Of a DNA stretch of 64,000 nucleotides, positions 47,140 through 58,667 are shown piece after piece. The position numbers were made by a program, and so were the translations under genes. Where the stretch lies: contig NW_026570251.1 of NCBI RefSeq assembly GCF_019649055.1, forward strand, positions 496,001-560,000, in the 5' to 3' direction. The DNA is from Paramacrobiotus metropolitanus. Lineage: Eukaryota; Tardigrada; Eutardigrada; Parachela; Macrobiotidae. The stretch's first letter is position 1. Each line of letters begins with the position of its first letter. Under the pieces are notes generated by a model. It worked only from the letters and a program-made list of their open reading frames with translations. It was not told the DNA's origin and made no database searches.

Positions 47140-47942
47140 GACGGTCGAAATAAATTTCGGATGTTTGATGTAGTGGATTTAAGATTGCATTATGGCTGCG
47201 TGCACGGCTAAATACGGGCGTTGACTTGTGACGGGTGACATTTCTTGGTCCGCACGGGTACTGTCTGCGTGCACGGATTTTTACATTTTAATCGAATAGT
47301 TTCGAATTTTGCTTTTGATGTTATATTTCAGTGCCCTTTTTCAAGATTTTTCAGCCGCATTTGAGACATATTTTGAGGAGTGCTACAATCAAGCTAGGTA
47401 TACATAGTTACAGAAATTTTTGTCTTCTGGATCAGGCTTTTGTCAACCCTCCCGGTGACAGGAAGGAGTGGGCTGATGGAGATGGCTTTGAATGCGCCAT
47501 CAGATGTTCCTCAGTTTAAAACCTTGGTTAGCTTTGTGAAAATCTAATCTATGTAGTCTTTATGATGATAACTTCAACAATCAAATTTTGTTTCAGAAAG
47601 ATCACGGAGAGTGTATTATTAGTGTATTATTATTAGTGCTTCTATAGTGAGTGTAATTTATAAGGGCGTCTCGCGGTAATGACCACCGCGACAAAAACGT
47701 TACGTAGAGCGGTAGAGTGACATCATCAGCGCGAAGTCGACGGCAGAGTTTACCTCAAAAAACGAAGAAATTCTATTAAAATGCTAATTTTATTGAAATT
47801 ATTAAATTGATAGATTCCAATAACCTTTTTTCAACAGATTTCAACTTTTTCAATCTGGCACATTCGAGAAGTTAATAACACACAAAACACATTCAATAAT
47901 ATTACAAACTGTGTAATAACACGCACTATTTCAACCTATGCA
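47140..47942. other. Intergenic, convergent 3' ends
   Basis: Lies between the ends of the receptor gene (plus) and the Ly6-like gene (minus). On the minus strand an AATAAA lies near 47790, a plausible polyadenylation signal for the latter. Confidence 0.5.
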
Positions 47943-49546
47943 TCAGAGCGCTTTAGAAAGCACTACATGTAACAGCACAAACACCATGGCGACGAATAAG
48001 AGCCAGCTGGTCATGGGACGGTGTGCTGACGAGATCAACTCCTCGACCTCCCGTAGGGGGAACATATGTTCCATATTACATTGTTCCGTGTTGCAGTAGC
48101 AGGTCACCTGGCTGTTTTTGCTCACGAAACAGCCCATCGTGGTCTGGGCGGAGACTTGCGCGCAGTCGCTATACACGTCCAGATCTTCTAAATTGCCATA
48201 TTACGGGTGTAACTGCATATTGATTGCTCACGAATTGTTTACAGTATATGCTGTGACTGCTGTCCTTCGATGTGTCTCATATTTCTCTCACTTTGAGCAC
48301 ACGGTTTCCTCTTTTGCTCACGCACGCAACTTGATTTCGGTCACAAAGTTATCACAAATCATCCTATGTAAATCATCGCCGTTTTTTTAAAAATAATTGC
48401 CCTCATGAAGTTCAACCCTAAAAATTAAACAGATTATTTTCAGGTTTCCATAAAACATGTGAACGAAATGCGTTAAAACTCGAGAACAGTGACTCACGGC
48501 AGTCAAATGTGCGCCATTTGGGAGGTTACCGGTGAGCAATATATTAAACCGTATTAACTAAAAGTCAGTGAAACACAAAACAAATCGAAGTATACAAGGA
48601 CTGCCCAACGTATTGGAAACAGCTGGCCACAATTCCAATTTCCAGTGCAGTGGACCACAAAGCTTGATCGTTTTATTTGTTAGGTTGCTTTCGTGTGTTT
48701 AATCATACGCAGACTTTTAGTACTCAGGCTCAAGACCCAGACGCGGGCCACCTCGGGACACTCCTAAGTCAATGTAAGTGATCTGCATACGCTGCTATAC
48801 AGTATTAATATGTGTCCACAACGAACTAGCGTCACAAAATAGGTAACTGCCATCGCTTGAAGTTTGATTGAGTCTAGCCCGGTCTTTTTTTTGATTGGTC
48901 GCATTGATATATCAGCACTGTGGTTCCACAGCGTTGGGATGCCCTTATTTCTGTAGCTGACAGCAGGTGCGTTACCTGCATTGTCGATCGTTAGCTTGGT
49001 GAACTGCGTCATACACACTTCGCCCAGTGGGCACGTTTTCATCCGGGTCGTGGGGTCATCCTTCAAAACACTGTGGAAGTAGTAGTGGCACTCCAGAGCG
49101 GCTATTTCAGAGCCTTCAATGAAAAGGTTACTTCCGTGTCACGATATCTTGCCAAATTTTAACTAATACGTCTGTAATTCGCTCAGAGAAATTTGTTTTT
49201 CAGTCAGAAGGAGCTTCCTATCGCACTATTAGCAATCTAACGGTCAACATTTATTTTTAGCGAGCCTCGCAAGTTAGCCGGTGTACGGGAAAACATCACT
49301 TGCAATTGTGTGTGTTATCCGTGAATCTGTAAGCGGGCTGCGGGCAGCAAACACCTTTTCAAGACCCAAGTGCTATTTCCCCGTGCACCAACTCTGTGAC
49401 CTAACTTGTGAGGACCGCTACGGTTAAATTAAACCGCTAAGTAGTAAACAGCAAACAGACAAAACTATCACAATTTACAGCACACCGTACACGTACGTAC
49501 CGAGACCGGCGAAACACAAAAGCGCAATAATTGTAAACCGTCGCAT
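47943..49546 (-). CDS. Ly6/three-finger GPI-anchored protein (3 exons)
   Basis: Assembled from exons 49546-49501, 49113-48976 and 48184-47943. Phases agree (1 then 1) and the sum is 426 bases, 141 residues. Exon 1 is a signal peptide (RRFTIIALLCFAGL). The mature part has eight cysteines: ECHYYF, KTCPLGEVC, SDC, MGC and the three-finger signature CYCNTEQCN. A hydrophobic C-terminal tail (LLFVAMVFVLLHVVL) after a small-residue region fits a GPI signal. Three-finger proteins at the cell surface modulate receptors and channels or act in septate junctions. The usual second cysteine of the first finger (CxxC) is missing here, so it has four rather than five disulphides. The first exon is the least certain part, chosen because signal peptide, donor (CTCG|GTACGT) and phase all fit. 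Confidence 0.75.
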
Positions 49547-50761
49547 TCTGTTCACAATGCACAACAGTATTGCCTAAGCACATTTGCAACGTTAAAGACC
49601 TAAAAAATGTTTTTTGAATACTGTATAGCTGTAGGAATTATGCCAGCGTTATCATAACTGTGGATAATGATGAAGCAAACCAAGAAGCTGGCTGCTTTTT
49701 CAATGTGCGCGAGCCTGTGTATGATAGCGAAAAAGCGCCCTGGAAGTTGCTGAAGTGTTACCTCCAAAGCCGACAAATTTGCTGGTTATTTTTAGGGTTA
49801 TAATTGGTACGAGATTATGATCTTACGGCAGTGCTCAAGAGAATTAGGTTGCTTTTTTATTCTGCGTAAGTTTGTGCGTGGCCGTGAAGAAGCGCACAGA
49901 TGCTGCTCAACTGGTAATGTTAACTATAAGTCGATTTGCTGGCTATTTTTAGGTTTAACATTGAGCTGCTGCTCTCGATGGATGCCGGCATGCTTTAGCT
50001 TCTGCACTGTATGACAATTATTTTGATTGATATAATTATTTTTTTGCCCGGTTAATAGGAACCTGAGTAGACCAGTAAGTTATTCCTGTCTTCCAGTGCC
50101 TCTTTACAGAGCAGTTTCGTTCAATGCGATCTGCATTATTTTTGGTGACTTTGTACTGTACTATTCACCACTGCAAACCGAAGCCGTGTATTTGCTGCAT
50201 GTGAAAGTGTTTGCGAATTGCGATAATAATTCTGCTGTGGTACTGTAGCCGCGAGATGCAATGGCACCACTTCTGGACAGGGCACTGCGCTGCATGCGTA
50301 CGGAATGTGGATATGTTGGGTATGCGACCATTTCGTCCTAACCTGTAGGTCCTGTACAGGAGAGAAATTGACAGTTTGCTCTCGGTTATCCCATACGAGT
50401 ACGCGCCCGTTTATCCCTTGAGACGAGGACAGATACTTGACTAAGAATACAATACTGCGCATCATTCGGCATCGTGATAATTATTCTAACTCAGTAAAAT
50501 CCGGCGAAACATAGTCCCGCTCCGGCACCGAGGCCCAGACGAGGAACAACAGGAAACAGTTCTTTCTAATATTCGCCAACTGTGACCTATGTGTATGCCT
50601 TATTAAACCTCAATACAAGCATTCTTGTCTCTGCACATGCTTTCTTATTCCCACACTTTCATAGTTATTCTTCGCAAAATTGAATTTCCAGGCTTATTCT
50701 TGCAACCAACTGAATTTTCTCATTCTGCACGCAGAGATACTGAGTATTAAAGCGATTTTGA
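49547..50761. other. Intergenic, no gene seen
   Basis: Near 50242 lies a single end resembling the inverted terminus of the MITE at 12869. Around 49700-49790 and 49870-49960 there is an imperfect direct repeat (GAAGCGC..., TTTGCTGG.TATTTTTAGG). Nothing coding was seen. Confidence 0.4.
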
Positions 50762-52109
50762 TTAACTGGCGCACTGGGCAGCGTGCAGTTTGTCCGCGAC
50801 CTCCTTCATAACAGTCACCGCTTCCGCTCCACATTTGGCCGTTAACTCCGCCTTGGCCGTTCCATCCAGTCTTTCGGCAGTCACTTGTAAGGTTCTACAA
50901 ATTTGCACAAAACTCCGTATTAGAATAATGAGCTCATATTGTCGATTGCGCAAGCTGCATGCACTTTGCCTGTTGAAAAGCCGGGAGAAACTGTTTTGTA
51001 CAAAGCATACAGTACATTCTTAAATTCACGGTACATGCTATTTCGGCTACTAATCAAAAGCAGTCCGGCGAACATTCTCCAGAACTTCTATTGATAATTC
51101 AAAAGAGCTAAATTGGAGCAGTGTTCAGTGGACCAAAGTCTCGCAATGTAGAAACCCTATAATTAATAAAACTGACTGTTCTGATTCAAATGCTCTTACT
51201 CGCAGAAATTGCGTTTGCCGACGGCGGTGTCCGGCGATATGCGCAGATAGGTGCTGCGATGCGCTAACAAGTCCTTCTCGAAATTGGGGCGCTGCCGGTA
51301 ACAATGGGTCCGGGCACGATCGTAGCGGATGGGATTGATGGACAGCTGGCACATTTTGGCTTCCGCCATAAATACGTGCCTTTCGTAGAAATCTCCCGCG
51401 CCACGGTAGATCGTCAACATGGGATCGCTGGCACAACGCTCCTCAAACTCTTGCATGCATAAAGCAGTTGTATTGGTTGCCCTACAGTAAAAAGGGCTGA
51501 CTAAACTGCCTCTGTAAGAAGGTCCGTAATCGCTAACATATATATACGTACTATATACGTACGATAAGTCAATGGACAAACCCGTTGTACAGTATCATAA
51601 CCAATCTTGTGTAGGAAATACGTACTAAATATTATATGCTTTCACACCTTAATGAGAATAAGGTGTGAATAAATAGCTGGGTGCGACTTATTGTGTACAT
51701 ACAAGTTAGTGACCAGATTCGTGTACAGACAGAAATTACATAGCAGCACGGTTTTCAAGTCACTGCATACAGATTTCATATGTAGAATGGTCCTGTTATT
51801 ATTTTGCTGCAGTGCTGCTTCTAGGAAAACAATATCGGCCAACGGCACAATTACCGTGAAATTGCTGCTAACACAATATTAGCCAACAGCAAAGTTTGTA
51901 TTAGGGTGGATGACATACCGACAAAAATCTTGTGCCTTTTGCTGCGTTGCCAAGATGTCCGCCTCCGACATGGGGAATGATCCCTTCTCCACCCGCGGAA
52001 CGGACGATCTGCAGCGCTCATTTAGTGCATAGCATGTTTCACTATGCGTCATGCGGGCGCACAGTGACCCGATAATGACAACCAAGAACGTCAACAGCAA
52101 AGATTCCAT
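50762..52109 (-). CDS. Ten-cysteine secreted protein, copy C (3 exons)
   Basis: Exons 52109-51919, 51481-51200, 50894-50762; introns phase 2, 201 residues. Signal peptide MESLLLTFLVVIIGSLCA, then ETC..NERC and DFC in exon 1; ALCMQEFEERC, AKMCQLSINPI, RTHC and NFC in exon 2; AKCGAEAV and a terminal QCAS in exon 3. Exon lengths differ from copies A and B by only a few codons and the ten cysteines align one for one, while most other residues differ, so it is an old paralogue. Unlike A and B it lies on the minus strand and is not directly followed by a receptor gene; the nearest receptor is copy D, about 3.6 kb away. The family is not recognised. Confidence 0.83.
51641..51669. repeat. Small perfect hairpin in intron 1 of copy C
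   Basis: TTCACACCTTA and TAAGGTGTGAA are separated by seven bases. Confidence 0.85.
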
Positions 52110-53047
52110 CCTTATGTGTACCAACCGTAGTTCGAAACTGCAAGCCTTTGGCTTTATTTTGATATGTTATTCAGCTTGAAAGATTTTACAGCGCAGCTGG
52201 AACGCTTGTAGTGCTTCGATTATGTGCTCAGTTTCAATCAGTTATTCGAGGGTAAATCAGTTTTTAAACGGCAGTGCCGGCATTGGCCAGTCATAGCCGT
52301 ACAGGAAGTTCGTCGTATTTTGTGCAGAAAAATGGATTTTGCCTTAGTGCCCAGTTATCTGATTTGCGGTCTCACGAAGACGGTCTGCTTGCCCAAATCA
52401 GCTGAATATAGAGCAGCTTTCTTTTATTAAAGCTTTACACTTTATATTACTGTTGGTTCTCACGGTCTAACTGTGCATCCTGAGCGGCATACAACCCAGA
52501 AACGCCGCATGTATTGTACAAATGAATTTTCTAGGCCAGAGAGGGCAAAGTGCGAAATGCAATCGCAACTCGCAGTGGCTGTGAAGTGAGAAGGGTGACC
52601 GATATTAATTTTTATAACGCTGCAGAATAAATCGAAAGTAAGAGACGTATGTACAGGTCTATCGCGCCAAGTGTGGACAGTTTCTCTCAGAATTTACCAT
52701 TGGTCATCCGTGTACAAATAAATAATTATTTATTTAATTTGCACATTGTTTTCGCATGTGTCCAGCATGTTTTACACTAGGGGTTGCTATGCTGGGAGTG
52801 TATCCTGATTTGCTGGAACAATCGGCTACCGGATTCTTTACATCTCGCACACTCTTGCACAGACAGCAGGAATCCTGCTGGGCAACACAATCTTTGCACA
52901 GAGGCTTGACTATAAATAGCTCGCAGAGCAGATATTAGCGCAAAATCTGTCTGTCTAGTTCATTGACAACCATAGCAGCATACTCATAACCACTTTTTGT
53001 TTGGCACAGCTTTTCATACTACGGTACCATAGAAAATTAAGTTTCTC
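52110..53047. other. Intergenic and promoter region between divergent genes
   Basis: Bordered by the starts of copy C (minus) and the coiled-coil gene (plus). At about 52650 a lone TACAGGTCTATCGCGCCAAG resembles the Tc1-like end at 28354. The TATA box at 52911 is listed separately. Confidence 0.5.
52911..52920 (+). promoter_or_regulatory. TATA box of the coiled-coil protein gene
   Basis: TATAAATAGC stands 137 bp before the ATG at 53048, placing a start site near 52940 and giving a leader of about 105 bases. The match is canonical and well placed. Confidence 0.65.
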
Positions 53048-54115
53048 ATGAAAATGGGAGATTGCAATCGGTTTTGTGTCCTGGCCATCGCATTATCAGT
53101 CTGGAGCGTTTTCATCGGCAGGAACGCTGCAGTAACCGGCGACCTTCCGAATTTCCAGGACAGCTTTATAATCGATGGCAAGCTGAATCCGTATCATATT
53201 CCCGAATCCTTGCTGTGCCAGTATATAACCGATCCCATTACCGCGTACCGCTTGTCCCCGACCATCATGCAGGAGATACGTGACGACGTCCATCGCCAAC
53301 AAGCCGCGTTACGAGACGCCAAGGAGCGGGCGTCCTACCGGACGCAGTTGGAGAACGAAGCCACCATTGAAAACTACCTGGATTCGCGAAGCGGCGCTGA
53401 CGACGGCGACCATGCCCGGATGTTGGAACTGCGGCGGCTGTTTGAGCAGCGCCGGAATGATGCTCAGCGGCTGCAGAATACGGAAGCCCTGAAGTATCAA
53501 CAAGCGACGGAAGAAGGCAAGGCACTGCCATTTGGTATCACAACGGCGTTTAACGGACTACCTATGCTGAGAGTCATCACTTAGGGTCGGGGATGAAAAC
53601 ACGCTGGAGGTACGTTTATATCAACATTTGTTGTTTTGGTCTGGGATGTATCGATAGCTTTAATGGTGATTAATTAGGCCGAGGTTCGCTTGGAACTGCA
53701 AGAAGCCATGGCCCTCTCCATCAGAGACTACCGATCGAATATGAGGGCGGTAAGTAGCGAATTCGTTTCGCGGTCTTTGGACGATGTATAAGTGGTTTCA
53801 GTGTGTCCTGTCGTTAGATCACCAGTCAAAGTATGGATCCGGAGAAACTTCAGAGTTTGCATGTACTGTATAAGGAAAACAGCAAAATGATTCCCCAGTT
53901 CGAGAATGCGTTTGCGGATCGCGAACCAGTTAAAATAAAACCGTATCTAGAAAAGCTGGACGCCTGCTTTGACGAGGAGTTTATGTTTATTATGGAGACC
54001 AATGCCAGACAGTTGCAACAGAAAGAGCAACATCGTCAAGAACTGCACAAACGGCAACAAGAAGTGCAGCAGGCGCGCAAGGAGACCCGTTGTCTGCTGG
54101 AGGAGCATGAAGAGA
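53048..54115 (+). pseudogene. Secreted coiled-coil protein gene, frameshifted and truncated
   Basis: Exons 53048-53609, 53678-53749, and 53818 onward. Exon 1 gives a signal peptide (CVLAIALSVWSVFIG), a short region with one cysteine, then a charged coiled coil (RDAKERASYRTQLENEATI...RLFEQRRNDAQRLQ). Exon 1 is 562 bases, one too many: the frame that reaches its strong donor (GAG|GTACGT) and joins exon 2 (AEVRLELQEAMALSIRDYRS) is shifted by one base near 53570, just before the TAG at 53582-53584. Exon 3 continues as coiled coil (NARQLQQKEQHRQELHKRQQ) and at about 54115 passes into G+C-rich repeat-bearing sequence, where homology-like composition ends. The family is not recognised; a structural or matrix role is only a guess. 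Confidence 0.65.
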
Positions 54116-54600
54116 TGTCCACAGGGGTCCAGTGGAGTAAATCCAGCGGTGCGGTATATCGAAGGCACGGTTGCATGCGCAAGGACAAGTTGTCCCCTTC
54201 CTGGTTCGATATGGTGGACCAAGCCCGGTTGGGCGGTCCATATGGGGCCAGAGTGATGCCTCTGGACAGGAGAGGTGCTCCTGTGACCAAAATAGTCTGC
54301 TTGGACCAATTCCGTTTGGATGGCCCATATGGGTCTCTAACTTGGACCGGTTTGGCCTTGCATGCCGGTTTGGTCATGCGCCTAGGTCCAAAAATCTTCT
54401 AAGTCCGAGAGGGCCATAATTGAAAAATTTCTAAGTCCCAGGACCGAGGTGGAATGATGGACCAAACCCGTTGGGGCGGTCCGAACTCGGTCTCTGACAT
54501 GCTCTGGGCCGGGATACGAGGTTCCATTGTGATGTGGCTCGCCTCCGGCTGGTGTGGGACGTGGGAGTCCTGTATAACAGGTTTTGGCTCTCCGATGTGG

Positions 54601-54875
54601 ACTTAGTCGTTTTTTGATGAGCCGCGTCGTTGGACGGGCCAAAAAACTTAGTCATTTTTCGATGAGCTACGTCGTTGGACGGGCCAAAAGACTTAGTCGA
54701 TTTTTGGTGGGCCACGTCGTTGGACGGGCCAAAAGACTTAGTCAATTTTTCGGTGGGCCACGTCGTTGGACGGGCCAAAAGACTTAGTCGATTTTTCGAC
54801 GGTCCAAGGTTGATGGCGGGTCAAAAGGACTTAGTCGTTTTGTCGACGGTCCAAAGTGTGTGGCGGGCCAAAGTT
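54601..54875. repeat. 46-bp tandem repeat, six copies
   Basis: Units begin ACTTAGTCGATTTTTCG and end TTGGACGGGCCAAAAG; the last two units are more diverged. Confidence 0.9.
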
Positions 54876-55289
54876 GCAGACTCGTTGAGTCTGGTCCGTC
54901 TCATTGGCCGTGGGCCATGAGTTAGCTACCATGTCCGATGAGTCAGATAGGCAATTTTCCCTGAGACCGTGGCCATAACAAAATTAAGTGGCTGCTGGCG
55001 AAAACGTCAGGTAAGCCGGGCCAAACTCCAAAAAATTAAGTTGTGGGCGCCGGTAGGCGTTTTCCACCAAGGAGTCGGTCTGCTGGCTAGAAGCATCCTC
55101 GTTTGGCCTCGGGGCGGTGCATCTTTTGGATGGGCCTCTGGGCGGTCCGTGGTGAGGATGTTGGACGTGGCATGCAAAGTGGGTGTACCACAACTTCTAT
55201 GTGGCTCCCGAACTCACTTGTCCCAGTTGCCTGGTATGGCAACTAAACTCGTGAGCCGCATATGGTCCGTTGGACACACAGCGGGCCTG

Positions 55290-55425
55290 GTCCAACTTCT
55301 ATGGGCCAGGACTTGGCCTTGGCTTGTCGCAACTTCTATGCGGGCCAGGCTGATCCTTGGCTTGTCGCAGCTTCTATGCGGGCCAGGATCGATCCACGGC
55401 TTGTCGCAACTTCTATGCGGGCCGT
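55290..55425. repeat. About 38-bp tandem repeat, 3-4 copies
   Basis: Units contain GGCTTGTCGCAACTTCTATG followed by CGGGCCAGG. Confidence 0.85.
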
Positions 55426-55740
55426 CGCCGCCTTTTGGGCGCTGGATCCTTTCCATGCCGGTGAAACAGGCCTTGTGCCAAGTTCGGTCCGGTGGACTCC
55501 GTCGGATGGTCTGGGATGGCCGAGCCAAATTCATGGTCCCAGCCGCTAAGCCAGAGCCTATCCGGGGAATCCGGTTAAGATCCAGGGATTAAGGTCCGGT
55601 AAGGTAGACGATACATGGCTGTAAGCCACGTTTGTTGGGCGAGGGTAACAACCGTTGGGTTGTACCCACCATGGTGTTCAAGTCTGGTTCAGCCGATGTC
55701 GGTCCATTTCTAGGGCCGACATGCAGGAATGGCCGTTGGC

Positions 55741-57652
55741 CTATTCCTGCCCTCCTTGTCCGGCTTGGTCGCCGTCGCCCAACCCTGGGTTGAGTGGGTC
55801 AACGACGCTTTCCTCCATGTCCGCCAATTCCTGTTCGGTCTGGTTATCCTGTGGTTGGCTGGAGGCACTGGTCGGCTGGACTTCTGGGCCAGACTGTTCG
55901 GCCTGGGTCTGGACGTGTGCGGACGATCCTGTTGAGGATCGTTGAGTGCGAAACTTCGTTGGAAGTTTCCGCGCCGCCGTTCGGTTAACGAACGCTTCCG
56001 CTCCGTCGTCGAAGTCCGTTGGATGTCGATAACGGTAGTCCTTGGCGCGGCTCCTGAAAACGTTCAGGGCGCTCTGGATTTTAACTCCCGCTTCGATTTC
56101 ATGAATTTGATTTCCAACGAGGGCCACCTGGGTCAGAAACCGAGGAATGATATTCCCCTGCCGATAGGCAACTTCAAGTTTCCAGTGGCACCGTAGGTGT
56201 CCAAGTCTAGCGGCGAAGATGCGTATCATCGTGCCGTTGTACGAATAAGCGTACGTTCCCGGGACATCCTTGTGATCGGCCGGCTTGCATGGGATTTCCA
56301 TGGCGGCTCTAGAGGCTGCGATTATAAAACTGGCGTTCGCGTCCGGTAGGACGAACTGGGCCAGGTATTTGACGACGTCAAGTTAATCGTCCTTTATGTG
56401 CAGTTGGCACAAGTCGTTCCAGTCCGGTCTGGTAACGGGCTGTCCAAGTAAGTTGACGTCCGTGATGCTCGATAGAGCATTATCACGGACCATTGGGTAG
56501 CCCTCGCGGTTATCAATGTGTTCCGCCATGCTGAAAGCACGGGGCCACTCCTTTTTCTGCATTTCTACTCGAGTCCGGACCGGATGACGAAGGTTTGCAG
56601 ATTCTGGACCATGGCATCGACTTGGGCCCATCTGTCCCTGGGGTATGGGATGGCTCCCATAATGTAATCCGTCACCACCCGGTGGGGAAGTGGCCGGATA
56701 TTGATGCCCTGGTCTTCAGCGTGTTTGTATGGATCGAAGTCCGTGGCACTAACGCTTGCGTCTTGTCGGGCCGGTAGGTCCGATGACGGCGGTGCGGACT
56801 GAATCTCCATTGGTGTCTGGATACTAATGTTGTGGGCCACCGAGCTGACACTTCGTTCTGGTCGCTTGGTGGACTGAGCGACAACCAGACTGGACTCTGC
56901 CTCGCTCCGTTTTCCGGGTGATGTGCGCGTTTGGCGCTCCTCGGGCTGGCTACGACTTTGGCGGCCAGTTTGGTCCTGGTTGCGGCTCTGGATCTAGTGA
57001 CGTAAGTCATCTGGGTTCCGCGGTAGCGGAACCCTTTCAAAGCATCCAGCAGTCCACCTTCCATCAGCTGCTTAGCCACCTGGTCAACCATAGCTTTGTT
57101 GATGTTTTCCAGGATCTGGTTGTATGTCGTCGGTGTAGGCATCTCATATCCGTAGGATTGAGAGCCTGACGATGGCCGCTGCTGGTGTGGCTGATATGAA
57201 ATCCTTGGGGCGGCCGTTGGGACACGCCCTTGGGACTGATCGGATCCCGAATTGCGGGATCAGCGTTCCCGGTCCCGTTCCTCTTTCCGTTCTCGAGCCG
57301 ATTAACTGAGTGGAGGGATCTAGGTTCCGGTACTGCTCCAGCCAGGTTGTCGGTCGCCACTGCGTTGCATGTAGAGATCGTAGATCTCTATCTGCTCGTG
57401 GTCCCTCAGTAGGGGGAACAGATGGCTTCCATCACGGCTGGTCATATGGCAGTATGCATCGAAATTGCCTCTCATCACTTCCAAGTAGAAGCAGCAGGCT
57501 CTATCACTCTCGTCGCGGAAGCCCGGCCGCAGGTGATATGCGCAAGGGAACAATTCCCGTGGGGCGTTGTCCCGGCGGTTTAAATGGTTTCCGCTGTTGC
57601 GCCTGCAGTCCGAACATCGCGGTTCATACTTCTGCTGTGGTGTAAGTCCCAT
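55741..57652 (-). pseudogene. Second cistron of the large element, about 640 codons, broken
   Basis: Starts at an ATG (57652) after a spacer of about 190 bp and ends at 55741. The N-terminal 110 codons hold a possible zinc site (CSDCRRN, FPCAYHL, ACCFYLEV). A helical, winged-helix-like part follows (NQILENINKAMVDQVAKQL, MEGGLLDALKG), then a basic and mixed region, a globular-looking part (DRWAQVDAMVQNLQTFVIR; LDVVKYLAQFVLPDANASF; VALVGNQIHEIEAGVKIQSA) and an acidic, Gln/Pro-rich C-terminal tail. The frame is interrupted by at least three frameshifts (about 57330-57150, 56915, 56570) and one in-frame TAA (56383-56385). The layout, globular body plus disordered acidic tail, is seen in gag-like and nucleocapsid-type proteins, but I recognise no specific family. 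Inactive as it stands. Confidence 0.5.
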
Positions 57653-57842
57653 TCTCTGTGGTAGCAGAAATGAAACTTGCAGGACAAGGTTAAGTCCACT
57701 TTCTATGACGGATCCCTATGTTAATTACGCCCTATATTTTACGTCCCTATGATTTTACATGTGATTTGTTAACTAGGCTTTTCTTGCCCGGTGAATTATA
57801 TCGGGTTCACCCCCTAGACCCTATGCGAATTCTACGCCTAGG
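57653..57842. other. Spacer between the two cistrons of the large element
   Basis: More A+T-rich than the flanking frames, with no open frame. It could hold an internal promoter or processing site. Confidence 0.45.
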
Positions 57843-58667
57843 TTACTGATGGTAAGTGCGCCGTTTCTTCTTGGACTTGGTTGAGGCCAAGGAGGCGGGT
57901 TCAGTGGGACGAGGGCCATAGCGGTCCGGTGGATTATTCTTCATTGCGTACCGCTGCTGGGCTTCTGGCTCATCAACAGTTTGCTTGAGCCAACCTTCGC
58001 GCAGCATCTTTTTGACGACATATCGGACGTCCTCGCTGAGGTAGTACAACCCGTTGGGGCGACTAGGGGGATATTCATTCCCGTCACTCAGCTGAGGATC
58101 GTACGTCGAAAGTTGTACGTTGTATCGTCCAAGGAGTTGGTTGGCCATTTCACCTCTTGTCAGGCCCAAGGGATGTTGCGTGGTGGTCAGTACCGCCAAG
58201 ATGGCATTCCGCCATTCCCAATAGCCTTGAGGCGCGTCGTCACGTCTTTCCGGTGGGAACGTGTAGAACATCTGCATGTTGGGCAGATGGGTTCGAAGGA
58301 TGGCTCCTTCTTCATAGGCCATTCGAATGTATTTCATCACCTTGGACTTGGTGACTGGTGGGCCATTCTATTTCTGGATAAGTTGGAAGGCCAAGCCTCC
58401 TGTAGCAAGGGTTGTACCCGTTTGGGACAACACCTTTAAGGCTGCCTTAATGTATGCCCACGTCTCGTCCGTATTGGAGATCTTCGGCTTCTTTGATGGA
58501 TCTCCGCCGGGCCATTTCCTCGCCACATTGGTCCTTGGTGGCGGCACATAGTCTATGCGCGGTTTGGCCGGGCATGGGTCGGGTAAAGTCCACTGGATCT
58601 CCATCATTCGATTCTGGTGAGGTGGAGTCTCGCACTCTGTCCCGTTCGGGCTGTGCTCCGCTTCCAC
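57843..58667 (-). pseudogene. Large-element ORF 4, winged-helix-like pair, in-frame TAG
   Basis: One frame of 275 codons interrupted only by a TAG at 58368-58370. The first part reads KPRIDYVPPPRTN, then a helix-turn-helix-like segment (ETWAYIKAALKVLSQTG) that continues after the stop codon (VMKYIRMAYEEGAILRT). The second module (WRNAILAVLTTTQHPLG ... DVRYVVKKMLREGWLKQT) has the helix pattern of another winged helix. It ends in a basic tail (KSKKKRRT) resembling a nuclear-localisation signal. Its upstream end overlaps ORF 3 in another frame, and the join lies near 58600-58660, so ORFs 3 and 4 were probably one continuous protein. Such small basic winged-helix units recall linker-histone-type DNA-binding folds; this is judged from helix spacing only. 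Confidence 0.5.

Larger units (their letters stand above)
54116..55740. other. G+C-rich non-coding tail of the large element
   Basis: No protein-like frame. It contains two tandem arrays (54601-54875 and 55290-55425) and a diverged repeat of GGTGGACCAAGCCCGG.TGGGCGGTCC at about 54212 and 54452. It lies downstream of the last minus-strand cistron, so it would be the 3' region of the element. Confidence 0.6.

Noticed and set aside
54382-54920. Overlapping plus and minus frames over the 46-bp array
   Set aside because: Peptides simply repeat the tandem unit on both strands.
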